From positions 2,040,322 through 2,104,321 of the forward strand of contig JAKJHU010000065.1 in the NCBI GenBank assembly GCA_022316685.1: DNA of 64,000 nt. Reading direction: 5' to 3'. The position numbers and the translations under genes are program-made. This DNA comes from Progne subis subis (Eukaryota; Chordata; Aves; Passeriformes; Hirundinidae). Below the pieces are notes generated by a model. That model saw nothing but the letters and a program-made list of their open reading frames with translations. It did no database searches and had not been told where the DNA came from. Below are positions 26,801-44,900 of this stretch, piece by piece (the first letter of the stretch is position 1; each line of letters opens with the position of its first letter).

Positions 26801-27818
26801 TGCTGTTATGTATCTAAAGCCACAGTTAAAAATAGTTATCAGCAAATTGTTGAATGAGAAATAATTCCAGTTCTTCTAATAAACAGAGAGCAATTTTCAT
26901 GTCTAATCTTGGTAGTATGTTGCTTTGTTGCTGTTTTTAAAGTTGATGGAATAAAGGCAAATATATAGATTTATTTTGCCAGGTGTATGGATTCCATTTG
27001 TGTTTCATTTTTTGTATTGGGAAACTGCTCTAACATTTTTTCACATGTAGGAATAAATAAGTTTACTTTCCAATTTTTTAACTGTTACTGTGCTGCATGT
27101 CACAGATGATTTTCAGGGGAATACAGGTATACGAAGTGAAAAATTGTATCACTATATTTTAAAATTCAAAACTCAGGTTACTTTTTTGTCTTATAAATGG
27201 AGAGTTTTCCCACTGCCAGAACTTGAAAAAAGATTGTCAAAAAGAGAAATGGCTTTATGTGTTGTCAAATCATCAGTCACACAACTTATTAAACAGCAAG
27301 TGATTTTTCTTTTGGTTTTGATCTCTAAATCAATAATGTCAAAGTATCTTGTGTCTAAACTTCAGAAAGTTGATCAGTCTGCTTAATTTGCTTAAATTGA
27401 GTCACTTTATCTGCTAAGTAGTTTTTTTACTCTCATGCGTGTTTGTTAGTCTGGATGCAAAAATGCATTTCTTCAGTTAAGAAATAATTCCCATCTCTGA
27501 TGCTAAGGGAATAGAAATTTTAATGTAGTAAGACTAAATTGCCAAGTATTATAGGTTAAGGTTTTGCAGATTAATGACTTATTATTTTGAAACAGTTATC
27601 TAGTGAAACATCTTAATGTATATGCAGAATTTTGGTGTGTCACTTTCTGACATGTAAGAGTATTTTTGCATATTTCTTTGAGAGATTTTGAAAATATGAA
27701 GATAATAAATGATGACTAATGTACACCATCTGGCTAGGGTGGGGGAAAAAAAAGATTTCCTGAGCAACAGGGTTTCTGCTAAGCTGATTTACTTAAAGTA
27801 AGAAAGCAAATGCTTGCT

Positions 27819-27820
<2 letters not shown>
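20846..27820 (+). other. Intron before exon 4, no gene seen
   Basis: Intronic sequence. Low-complexity patches are A/C-rich at 23543-23615 and T/G-rich at 24471-24510. Open frames such as 25203-25505 and 25943-26206 show no known domain and no codon pattern I would trust. Confidence 0.6.

Positions 27821-27852
<32 letters not shown>
27821..27852 (+). repeat. Poly(T) run of 32
   Basis: Uninterrupted T from 27821 to 27852, the longest homopolymer in the window. No retrotransposed gene or SINE body is recognisable next to it, so it is not demonstrably the antisense poly(A) tail of an insertion. The exact length is unreliable with most sequencing chemistries. Confidence 0.9.
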
Positions 27853-27853
<1 letters not shown>

Positions 27854-29039
27854 AGAAAATGGAATTCTTATGATTCCACCTGAACTCGTAGGGTAAAGGT
27901 AGCCTTTGTTTTGTGTTCCATGGTCAATATCAAATGCGAACTTCATGGAATCCATGAGAAAGGCAGTTTATTTTATCAGTCCTGTTGCATCATATATTCA
28001 GGAAAAGATTGCTGAGACTTGAAGATTTCGAGGAGCATTAACGAAAGTGTCAGACAGCCTTGCTGGAATCAGCTGCCTGCAAGGAGAGATGACCTAGCTT
28101 TATCAAATCAGTGAACAAACAACTATTAATCTATACAGCCTCAGGATTAGATCCTTCAGAACGCAGACATATTGTTGTGCTTCGTATATTCTTTACATTC
28201 ACAGCTGTCGCTTTTTTCTGCTAATTTTATGGTGCAATGTAGAGAAAAATGCAATAATAGATATTGTAAGTTATGTGCAAATTCTGCTTTAATCTCTGCA
28301 GTTTCTTAGAACCAATGCTGCCTTGTTTTGTTTTAATAGAGATTTTCTTTTGCAAGCACTCAATACGTACTCTTAGGTATTTCCTTATTATTTTGTTAGT
28401 TGTCTTCTTTTTAGTGTTTTCCTACTTCCATTTTGAATGAAATTAAGTGTTCGTTTAAAGGAATCAACTAATTTGAACAAAATATGATTTCTCCACTGTG
28501 GAGAAAAGAGAGCAGATAAATCTATGCATCATATCCTGCTAAAACTGCAGTTTTGAGTCTGTATTTTGAATTTATCTCTTTTTTAGTTTTATTTTCCCAA
28601 ATGACCCCTGCCTCTACAACTCTTCCATTAATACTGAAAATTAAATGTTTACTCTTGAGTATTGGTTGCTTAAGCTCTGGATATACGAAGTGATGTATCA
28701 GAGTTGCAGGGGCAAAAATTTATGTCCATAGTGACCAGGAAGAAATTGCCCAAGTATGAGGAGAGACCTCCAGATCCTTCCTGAGGGTCAGCAGGTTGTT
28801 AACTCTGCAGTTTGTGTGAGAACATCTGTTGGCTACCTAGTTGTTAAAGAGCCATACAGTCTGTAAAGAAAGCACAGCCTGTACTTTGGATATTGCTGGC
28901 TATGGGGCCAAGTCATTCATCTGGCCTCTGTGGAAGACACAGGCTGTGCTTTAAAAATAAATATGTTGAGTGTGTGAGAGCATGAAAGGGAGGAAAAATG
29001 AAACAGTGAAGACACGGAATTTGATTTAAATGAGCACAT
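27853..29039 (+). other. Intron before exon 4, no gene seen
   Basis: Intronic sequence between a T run and an old CR1 remnant. I see no exon, RNA gene or clear repeat. Confidence 0.6.
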
Positions 29040-29200
29040 ATTTAACTTAGGGCCCGCTGTGACTTCTAGGTCCTTTCTTGGCCCATATAGGTGTGGGATT
29101 ATTTAACCCAAGGTGCAACATTTCACATTTTTCCTTGCTGAGATTCATGTGGCTTCTGTTGGTGCAGCTGTCAAGGTTTCTTATGGTCCATCTGCAAAGA
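29040..29200 (-). mobile_element. Degraded CR1 LINE fragment, antisense
   Basis: The plus strand shows, in diverged form, the usual reverse-complement signature of the CR1 ORF2 end: acccaaggtgcaacatttca, then a ccttgctgagattcatgtgg-like block, then cagctgtcaaggtttctt and ggtccatctgca. The family pattern is a track of 'caggtgcaggactttgca', 'cttgttgaacctcatgag' and 'cctgtcaaggtccctctgga'. The copy is short, old and inactive, and the boundaries are approximate. Confidence 0.65.
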
Positions 29201-30620
29201 GATACACACTGACCTTAAGACCACTGGTAGGTTTAAAAATGAGATTACTCTCATTTTTCCATATGAGAAACCATTATTCTATATGGCTCTAATGGAATGT
29301 TTGCAAAACTGTTTAGGAAATAAGAAACACTCCTGCTTCCATAAACAAAATGGGATAAGCAGGAATGAGACCAATATTTTTCAAAGATGGATGGTAAATG
29401 ATAAGGTGGAGTCGACCAGATTTCAATTGTTTGTTCAAATTTGAACAATCCCATTAAAATGAGCTGCAGGGCTATGTGACCATTAACAAAGTTGTATAAC
29501 TTTGGCACTGGGGCTGGTGTTTAGCCCAGAGAGCATTGGAATATTTTTTGAAGGGGAGCAGTGAAGGACAAAGGTGGGTTTTAGGATGGAACTGGTATGT
29601 TAATGGGTGGAGGTCAATTACATTGTTGCCTATAAAACTGGAGGATGGTGGACATAGGGACCTGTGAGGTTATTTCAGCTCAGAAGGTCCCACCCAGACC
29701 TGGATTCTGTGTTCCTTTTAAGTAAGAAAGCTGTTGAAATTTGGCATATATGAAACATACATATCTACTCTCACTATTCCTTTCACTACTAAGTTTTTTT
29801 TTAAATTTTAAATGTTTTGCTGATGGCAAATGACAGCCATAATATTTTTATCTTCCTTATGTTTTCCTGCATTATTTATCTTCCTATAACCAAGCTGCAA
29901 ATTTAGTTGTATGCAGGGTGACAGAAATAGCTGTTATTGTGGAATGCGTGTGTGGTAGGATTTCCTGTGTTTAAGCATTTCTGAGTGTGTTTCTCAGGAA
30001 TGCTGATAATTCATATTATTGTAAACTCTGCGGTGCTCTCTGGCTGAAGAGATCTAATGTATTTTGGTGCATAAGGCATTCACATTTCTTGTGTGAGGCC
30101 ACTTCACTCTTGTTATCTAGCAACTGTCCCCATTGATGGGTGATAAATTGATTGGTAAGTGAAAGGGACAATTTTGAAAGAAGTCTTAGTAAGTTCGAGG
30201 AGAAGGAGGATGTCCATTGGTTTCACCCAAAAGGGAAAGTAGTTGAGGATGAAGCTCCACAGGGTTCATGAAGTGTACTCAAAAGAAGGGGGGAAAAAAC
30301 CAGGGGTATAGGACTGAGCTGAGCAGGAGATGAGATCCAGGAATCCCTGCTTTGCAGTAAGAGAACCTTACCTGCCACCGTGATCCCAGGGTGGTTCTTG
30401 TTGCAGGTTAAGTCCTGGAGAGGAGTTTATTGATAAGCCTTTGCCTCTATTAAATCAGCAGTGTCAGATTTGTAACTGGAGATTCCCTGTCATATACATA
30501 ACCATCCTAAATGGTCCTTTTTGGCAGGAAAAAAAATCTAGCTGCTCGGATTCACACATGAGAATATCGCGATCTTCATTTAAGTTGCAAATGATTAATG
30601 TTTGGTTTTTCCTTTGGTTG
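29201..30620 (+). other. Intron before exon 4, no gene seen
   Basis: Intronic sequence. The stretch 29640-29715 ends with ggtcccacccagacctggat followed by tctgtg, which weakly resembles a CR1 3' end, but the body is not recognisable. Nothing else stands out. Confidence 0.5.
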
Positions 30621-31250
30621 TGTCTGAAAGTGCCAAGCTGTGTGACTGTTGGAGTCCAGGGCATTCCTTTGGTTGCCCTGGAGGGTCTGGGACCCTGGCA
30701 CAGAGCCCAGGGAGACACTGACTTTGGTCCCAGTTCATGGGAAAGGCTTCCTGCACTGCAAGATGAATTACAGGCCACGAGAGTGTGAAAGATAGGACTT
30801 TAGCTTATCACAAGGTAAAAAACTGGGTTTGGGTTTTTAGTGTGGAAGTAGATGGGAGCAGGATGGAGGATTTTGGGCGTTGTCTCTTCTTCTATCTTCT
30901 TCATTCACTCCACTTTCTGCAGTGACGGTGGCACAAAGTAGTTAAGGAGATTGGGTCAGAGTAGAGATGTCCTGTTTAGTATAGGTGATAGGTATTGACA
31001 AATAATGATAAATAAAGAACACGTAACAATTAGTATAAGCGGCAGTGACAGCCCAGTGCGGGGGAGTCGTCAGATGCCCGAGCAGCTGCACAGATCTTAG
31101 TTGGGCACTGAGAAAATTGTAAGATAAGAAACAATAAACAAAGCATGCAACCTTGAAAATCAGAACCTGAAGACTCCGTCTCTTTCTTCCATCCGGCTCA
31201 GGGCTTTGCAGAAGGCAAAAGACTCTAAAACCACCTGAATCTTGGGAACA
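30621..31250 (+). mobile_element. Probable solo LTR of an avian endogenous retrovirus
   Basis: This segment is unlike the neighbouring intron. It begins near tgtctgaaagtgccaagctg, has a GC-richer U3-like part (ggtctgggaccctggcacag and gagcccaggg), a TATA-like tagtataagc at 31031-31040, AATAAA signals at about 31010-31015 and 31133-31138, and a U5-like stretch with gactccgtctctttcttcca. It ends near cttgggaaca, so TG and CA termini are possible. The block around ataggtgataggtattgaca resembles LTRs I recall from songbird genomes, but the family cannot be named by eye. No gag, pol or env sequence accompanies it, so a solo LTR formed by recombination fits. I could not find a convincing target-site duplication, and the ends are approximate. 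Confidence 0.5.
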
Positions 31251-36231
<4,981 letters not shown>

Positions 36232-36374
36232 ATTATTTAGTGTAATATTGGAACAATTAACCAAAGAAACAGATGGTGGAGGCCACTCAGGTGGCAAACC
36301 TGGTGGCTTTGATGTCAAAGCCCTAAGAGCCTTTCGTGTATTGCGACCTCTCCGACTTGTATCAGGAGTGCCCA
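36232..36374 (+). CDS. CACNA1D: CACNA1D exon 5: end of IS3, S3-S4 loop and IS4 voltage sensor
   Basis: This 143-bp exon follows tcgttttctag. Its first base completes the glycine codon begun in exon 4. It reads [20 protein letters not shown] and then [20 protein letters not shown] and RLVSGVP, and its last base A pairs with GT from exon 6 to make serine. [14 protein letters not shown] is the IS4 voltage sensor, with a basic residue at every third position (K, R, R, R, R), which moves on depolarisation and opens the pore. The preceding S3-S4 loop is glycine-rich and is the least conserved part of this exon in the family. The donor is ccca|gtaagc. A longer open frame runs upstream from about 36104 and downstream to 36433, but those extensions are intron read-through: the acceptor and donor define the exon. 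Confidence 0.96.
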
Positions 36375-38736
<2,362 letters not shown>

Positions 38737-38934
38737 ATATACTAGTCGAAGACGATCCAGCACCTTGTGCATTCTCAGGGAACGGCCGTCAGTGCGTCAT
38801 GAACGGCACCGAATGTAAGGGTGGATGGGTTGGACCGAACGGAGGCATAACCAACTTTGATAACTTTGCATTTGCAATGCTGACTGTGTTCCAAGTGCAT
38901 AACCATGGAAGGATGGACTGATGTGTTGTACTGG
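38737..38934 (+). CDS. CACNA1D: CACNA1D exon 7: extracellular turret and repeat I pore loop, with an apparent +1 frameshift
   Basis: The exon starts after ttgcag and completes an Asp codon. It then reads [36 protein letters not shown] and [16 protein letters not shown]: the cysteine-rich S5-P loop and the first pore helix. After that glutamine the frame breaks. The sequence ccaagtgcat has one A more than the family needs, at about 38893-38894. As printed, the reading continues VHNHGRMD and stops at 38919-38921. Skipping one A gives [13 protein letters not shown], which contains the repeat I selectivity-filter glutamate and ends in phase 0 exactly at the gtaagt donor. The exon is 198 bp where 197 is required by the phases of its neighbours. 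All other exons are intact and both splice sites are good, so a consensus-sequence error seems likelier than decay. A real truncating allele cannot be excluded. Confidence 0.93.
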
Positions 38935-41900
38935 GTAAGTTCATCAGTCACTCAGCTTTGCTCGAGCGGGGATTGAGCTGTGTTTCACGGTACCATCAAC
39001 AGGAAATCTTGGCGAGTTTTGCAGGACAAAAGCTCGGCTGCATACTTGTTTCAGTCACAGCCTGTTACTGGATTCCTCAGGCTAAAAGGACATTTTAGAA
39101 ACACAATTATTCATTGCTTATTTGAGGCTTTTTTTTGCCTGTTCCATTTGGATAAATGTAAAACTATACTTTATGTCCTTTGGACTAGCATTTGTTTTGT
39201 GTGAGCCTACAGATATTAAGCGTGTCTTTACTGATTAGGCTTAAGAGCTCTCTTTTTGCAGTATTTGTGCAGAATTTTTCACAATGTTAACATAAATTAG
39301 AACAAAGCAAGCCCTCAACTGACATTGCTTGCCATGGGGACTGAAAATCATGTTAACCATTTGGAAACTACAAATTTACAGGAGTTGTGGCCCTGACATC
39401 ATCTCCATGGAAACTACAAAAGGTGTTAAAAAACCTAATTGTGTAAATCCTCACCTTTAAATGCTCCTTTGGTGTAAGGTATGGTACTTCATAGTCTTGC
39501 AACCTCAATAGTCAGCTGGACACAGACTGGGAAACTGAAGAATGGAGGAAAATGATCACACAGATTTTTAAAGGGATAGAGTAATCTAAACCCACAGATA
39601 GACGTTTCTATGCTTATCCCCATTCCACTCTAAGTGATACCACATTGTTTTGTCAGTCTTGGAGTATCCCAATATCTGATGTGAGTGATTTGTCCAAGGT
39701 TATTATTCAAGAAGCGTGTGACAGAGCCTCTCACAGGTGCTGAACATCAGTAAGAATATCCTGTACTCCTTGGTACTCAGCAATAAGTCTTTGCAGCTAT
39801 TAGGACCTTATTAAAAAACACAATCCTAACAGTTGAAATGTTAGAAAATGTGTATGGAAGAGGAAAAGTGATCACTGGTAAGGATCACTGTTAGCAAGCT
39901 GTTAGGCATGAGTTCTCTCAAGGGGTATCTTAGTGGAACTTCAGGTTTTGTTGCTGAGAGCAGCTCACTGTGAGTTTTTTCAAGTTTGTCTGGCCAAGTG
40001 GGATTATTTGCTAATGCTACATCTGTTGTGGGGTACTGGATGCATTTAGGAATTTGGTATTACCCAGTGAATGACCACATGATTATATTTGGTCGTTTGT
40101 TGCGAATCACAGTGAAATAAGCTGTTGCTAAGACACATAACACAGTGTTAGCACAGGGTCTCAGAATAAAATCTGAGATACTGAGGTATAGAATATGGAT
40201 ATGTTTTTAAGAGGATATCACTGTTAAAGATAATTAAGATGGTAAGGTGGCACTCTTTTAGGATTGAAAGACAAAGGAAAAAAGACAACTATGAATAACT
40301 TCTTCCACTGTCTGTCAGTTGCAAAAGTGGCTAGAAACACACAAACCATCACCACTAATGAGTAACAATTGTGTATGGCCACATTTAGGCTATTGCATGA
40401 TTTCCCATTTTAAAGGTTTTTCATTTCCTTGGAGTTTGCACTCTAACTCTCCCTAATTTTCTAGGAGACTGCATGAATGTAGAATTAGTATGTGCTTTAT
40501 GGTTTGTGTTCATGGTGATGGCAATTATTTTAATTCTTCCTGGAAAGGGACGGTGTGCCGTGGTTATCTAGAAAAAAAATTACACCCTTAATATCTTTTG
40601 AGGTAAAAGTATACCCACACTTCAGGAGCTGATAATTCCCCCAACTTTTTTCAAAGAAAATTAGTATAAAAGCTATAGAGATTTGCTGTATTTAGAATAC
40701 AACTGTTACAAAACATATAGAAACAATTTGAGTGTCCCAGAATTAAACAATTTTTCCCCTGGGATTTGATGCCCTAGTTAATCTGCTGGCCTTTAGAAAC
40801 CTTTGCAGAGTCTCCAACGACAGCAAAAAAACCTCGAATAATTAAAATAGGATGTTGAATGTTGTCATGCTCTGGCAAAATGAAAATTATAAGAAAATTA
40901 TAAACAATTGAAAACTACATGCGTTGTTTTTACTTCTTTCTATATAAGGAGTTTCTAATGTAGAATTTACAGGTATAGAGGTGTCATTTTTATTTTTAAT
41001 ACAAATTATACTGGGATTATTAGACAGTGAAGCAAATATTTATTTACCCAGTGAAATATAATCAAAATCAGATATTCAGGTGGCTTTGGAATTTATCTTG
41101 ACTGATGCTTATATAATTAAATTACAGATTCAGATTCTTTCTGTCTTGTAGACCAACAAGTATTGTCAAACTGAAATTACTTGCTGAGGACAAGAAGAAT
41201 GACAATTCATATGTTTTAATTTTCTCACTGGATCAAGCTGAGGTAGATTTAGCTAAAAATCAGGAAAAGATTTCATTTCATTTGAAAACTGCAAAAGCAT
41301 CGGGCGATACCAGATTGTAATGAAAGGAATCTGAGGAAGCCATTTTAGCTCGATGTGCACGGGGGTTTTGGGTTGCTTTTTACTTAAAACTCTGTTATTA
41401 GTGCACAGACTGGATGGATGAGTTTTATACAAAACAAAACCAAATCCACAAATACCAGAAACTGCACAAAATCCTCATTTTTCATTTGGTCACCGTGTGA
41501 AGAGTGAAATAAATTCATGTGGGCTTCTCTTGCTTAGCAGGTGTAATGTGAGTGGGTGAAATCTGTGCAGTATTTTCCACGGTGATAAGTGGCGTTCTGT
41601 CAGCAAGGATGACAGCTGAAAAGGACAGCTTCCAGCAGCACTCACTGGCACAGCTCGTTATCACCTGGTTAATGACAGCAAACTTGCTTTTGAAATAATG
41701 ACTGTGCCAATAATGATCTTTCTCTCGTGTGTATCTGTTGTGAGTCGAGCCCTTGATTCTGCTGCTGCTGGGCACCCTTCAGGTCGTGGTGACTCCCATG
41801 GGCGTCTTGCCGCTCACCAGTTTGAATCCCAATCCCACATGGGTTTTAGTGTCTTCATCTGCCCTCTTTCTAACTTATAACTCGCCAGAGAGCAGGCATT

Positions 41901-44900
41901 ACGTGGTTTATCCACAAAAATTGTGATTCCTTAGTGCCAAAGGTTTGAATTGAGAAGTTAAGGGGTGTTGTTCTCGTTCTTAGCAGCCAGTGCAGCACAT
42001 GTGCTCCCACACTGGGTTTGTGGCTGCATCTGTGTGTGTTCTCCATTTATATTGGGACTGTTTATTCCCAGCCATGGTCCTTTCTGCTTGCTCTGGAGCC
42101 CTCACTGGAGGATCATGCTTTTAGTTTTGGATCCTGGTGCAGTCCTTGTTATCAGCCAAGTAGCAGCCTCTCTGTGCCCAAGTTTTTAAAGCTCTGGCTC
42201 ACATTCTAAAGCTGAGAGCACAGTGCTCCCTGCCTCATTTCCAATTTATGCTAGCAAGCTCTCAGGAATGGCAGAACTTGAGTCTGCATTTGCATATCTG
42301 GCTCCAGATTTTTCCCAGGCCTTTGAAACATCTCGATGTGTAATCTATTAATGGCAAACACGTATTTTGTAAATTGCTTTTTATTTTTAGCTGCTTCGCT
42401 TGACACATGGGAACGCAGATAACAAGCAGTGATATTTGCCAGCAAAACCCCCAATTTTCCCATGAGCACCATAATGATCACATTAAATTCTTCTTGTTTT
42501 CACCATAGTAAGTTATCTTGACTTACTACACTTGGATAATCCAACTGTAGCTTGAAGGACAGGTGGTCAGGGCCTCTGAGAAACAAAGTACTTCATGGGG
42601 GGGGGTTGCCAGCACAGTTGCTTAAAAGATAGGACAAATTTATTAGTGGCTACTGAATTTTACTAGGTCAATTTTATGGTCAGATGCTACATTACTAACT
42701 CCCATTTTAAAAGTTCCCCAGTTCTCTAATACCTGTCTAGCACGGTCAGATTGGTCTGGAGATTTCTGAGATTGAAGCACTCGAGCTAAAATTGCTGAAT
42801 GATGATACACTGACGTCTTACGTGGTTTTGCTTATTAATACACACTCTGATATGCTAACAAGATATTCTCTAAATGATTCTTAAGTACTCAGATCATTAC
42901 TTGAAATGTTTAGGCAATCTAAAATATACCCGAAACTCATAAGGTTTAAGGAAAGGGGATAGCAGGCTTTTTTTTTTTTTTTAATATACCTTTTACTGAT
43001 GTGTCAACTTTTAAAAATTGTTACTACTTTTTGCTAGTAACATATATTATCATCAAAGAATTTTTTTATTCATTATTTCTCTGCTTTTATAACAAAAAAG
43101 GGTGCATTTAGGAACCTGTCTCTTGTTTAAGAAATTAAGCTTTATATCCCCCAATGTACTCCTTGAGGCATCTTAGAACATCTGAAAAAAAATCATCATT
43201 TCTATAACACAGACTGTTCAGGTTGCACTGCACTCTTGTGTACATCTATATGCACTTTTTTTGAATAAGTGTCTGCACAGCCAGTGTATTAATGTCAATC
43301 AGGTCAGGTGAGAAGCTCAATCTCTACTCCTGACACCTTTTAGAATTCTCCTATTCAAGGATATTTAAGGGTAGACTCAGATACAATGTTCTTGAAACCA
43401 GCTGATGTGCAGCCAAAGATATTTCCTAAACACAAGCAAATGTTTTACAAATACATATCACACAAGAAAACCCCTTGGCTCATGCTCAAAGTGTATTATT
43501 AGGCTATAAACAAAAAAAAGGCAAAATATGTTTGAAGTATTATCAAAACTGTCATCAGAGTGCTGACAAGGAGTCTCCTAAAAACACCTTTCCAAAAATG
43601 TGACCAATAGTCAAACAAGCAATTATAGTCTAGAACTTTTAATTGAATGATTTAATAAGCTGGTTGAAGTCAACTACTTTGGGTGATTTAAGCCATGTTC
43701 AGTCCCATTCCACCTGCAGAAAGGGAAGGCATGTTCCTGCATCCAAACAATGCTTGTCAGCAATGAATTTCAGCTTACTGTCTGAGAGAAGTTTACAGCT
43801 TTTTTCCCCTTTGTGAATCTGTTGCAAATATTCAGCGAATGTTAAAAACTGTGAGGAAACAGGCCTGAAAATTCTTATAAAATACTTATTCCTGCCTTTT
43901 CCTCTTACGTACCTAGGGGAAGCTTAGTGCTGTTCTGCCTAGCATTGCTCAGCACCACTCACAGGTCATCTGAGGGAGGCTCTGGAGTGACACAAGTCAG
44001 CCCATCCCCAAAGGCATCCATGTGCTGCATGCGCAGAGCTCCCAGCCTCCCATGACTACATAGGCACAAAGTTAACACATGATGTACAGCTGGAGAAAGA
44101 GTGATAAAAATTTTGGATGACAGCATTAATATACTGCAGACATCTCCCTAAAGAGCCAGAGATTGCAGGGAGAATTTTGAGCGTTAACTAACACGAAACC
44201 AGATTCAAGTAAAATCGAGATTAATCCCCCCCCTGCCTTTTACATAATGATTTGGACTAATTGCCTTTTTATATTCATTTGTTATTAAAAGATCTGATCA
44301 TCCAGTTTTGGATTGCAAAGAGACAGAACTTAATTTCAGAAAGAGAAAAAAGGGAATGATCAAATTCAGACATGCAAACAGAGCTACCAAGCCAAGGGAT
44401 GTACAGATTAAAAGTTTCCATTAGGATCAAAAAAGATGTGATACATATATATATAAAATTTCAGGATATAAGATTATAAGTATAATTTTTTTAGTATCTT
44501 AGCACAAAGACCCTACTCAAGGAGGATTTTAAACTAACTCACAGGGAAATATCTTTTCCATGTGGTGAACTTGATTGACTTTGACAAGGTATCTGGTATC
44601 TCAGCCTCAGCTGACTGCTGACCTGTACTGCAGTCAAAGCGTGGAACTAATTTCTCATCACAGATCATTGCAAATACTAAGAACCTATTATTTCTCCTCA
44701 GAAATTTTAAATAAAACTGGTTTGAAACTGGATTGGAAATAGAGATTAACTTGGGAATAGTGCTAAGAACACTAGTCCATCAGCTAGAGTTTCTTCCAAA
44801 ATCTTTGCAACAAGAAGCCAGTAATTATTTTGTTACAATTCTTGTTGCCGGCCTATCCCAGGACAACAATTTAGTAGATAAATTTAGATCTTCCTGAGTA

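Noticed and set aside
30441..30788. 115-residue plus-strand frame and 104-residue antisense frame
   Set aside because: Both overlap the edge of the probable LTR, have no domain and oppose each other on the two strands, as expected from a GC-richer chance region.
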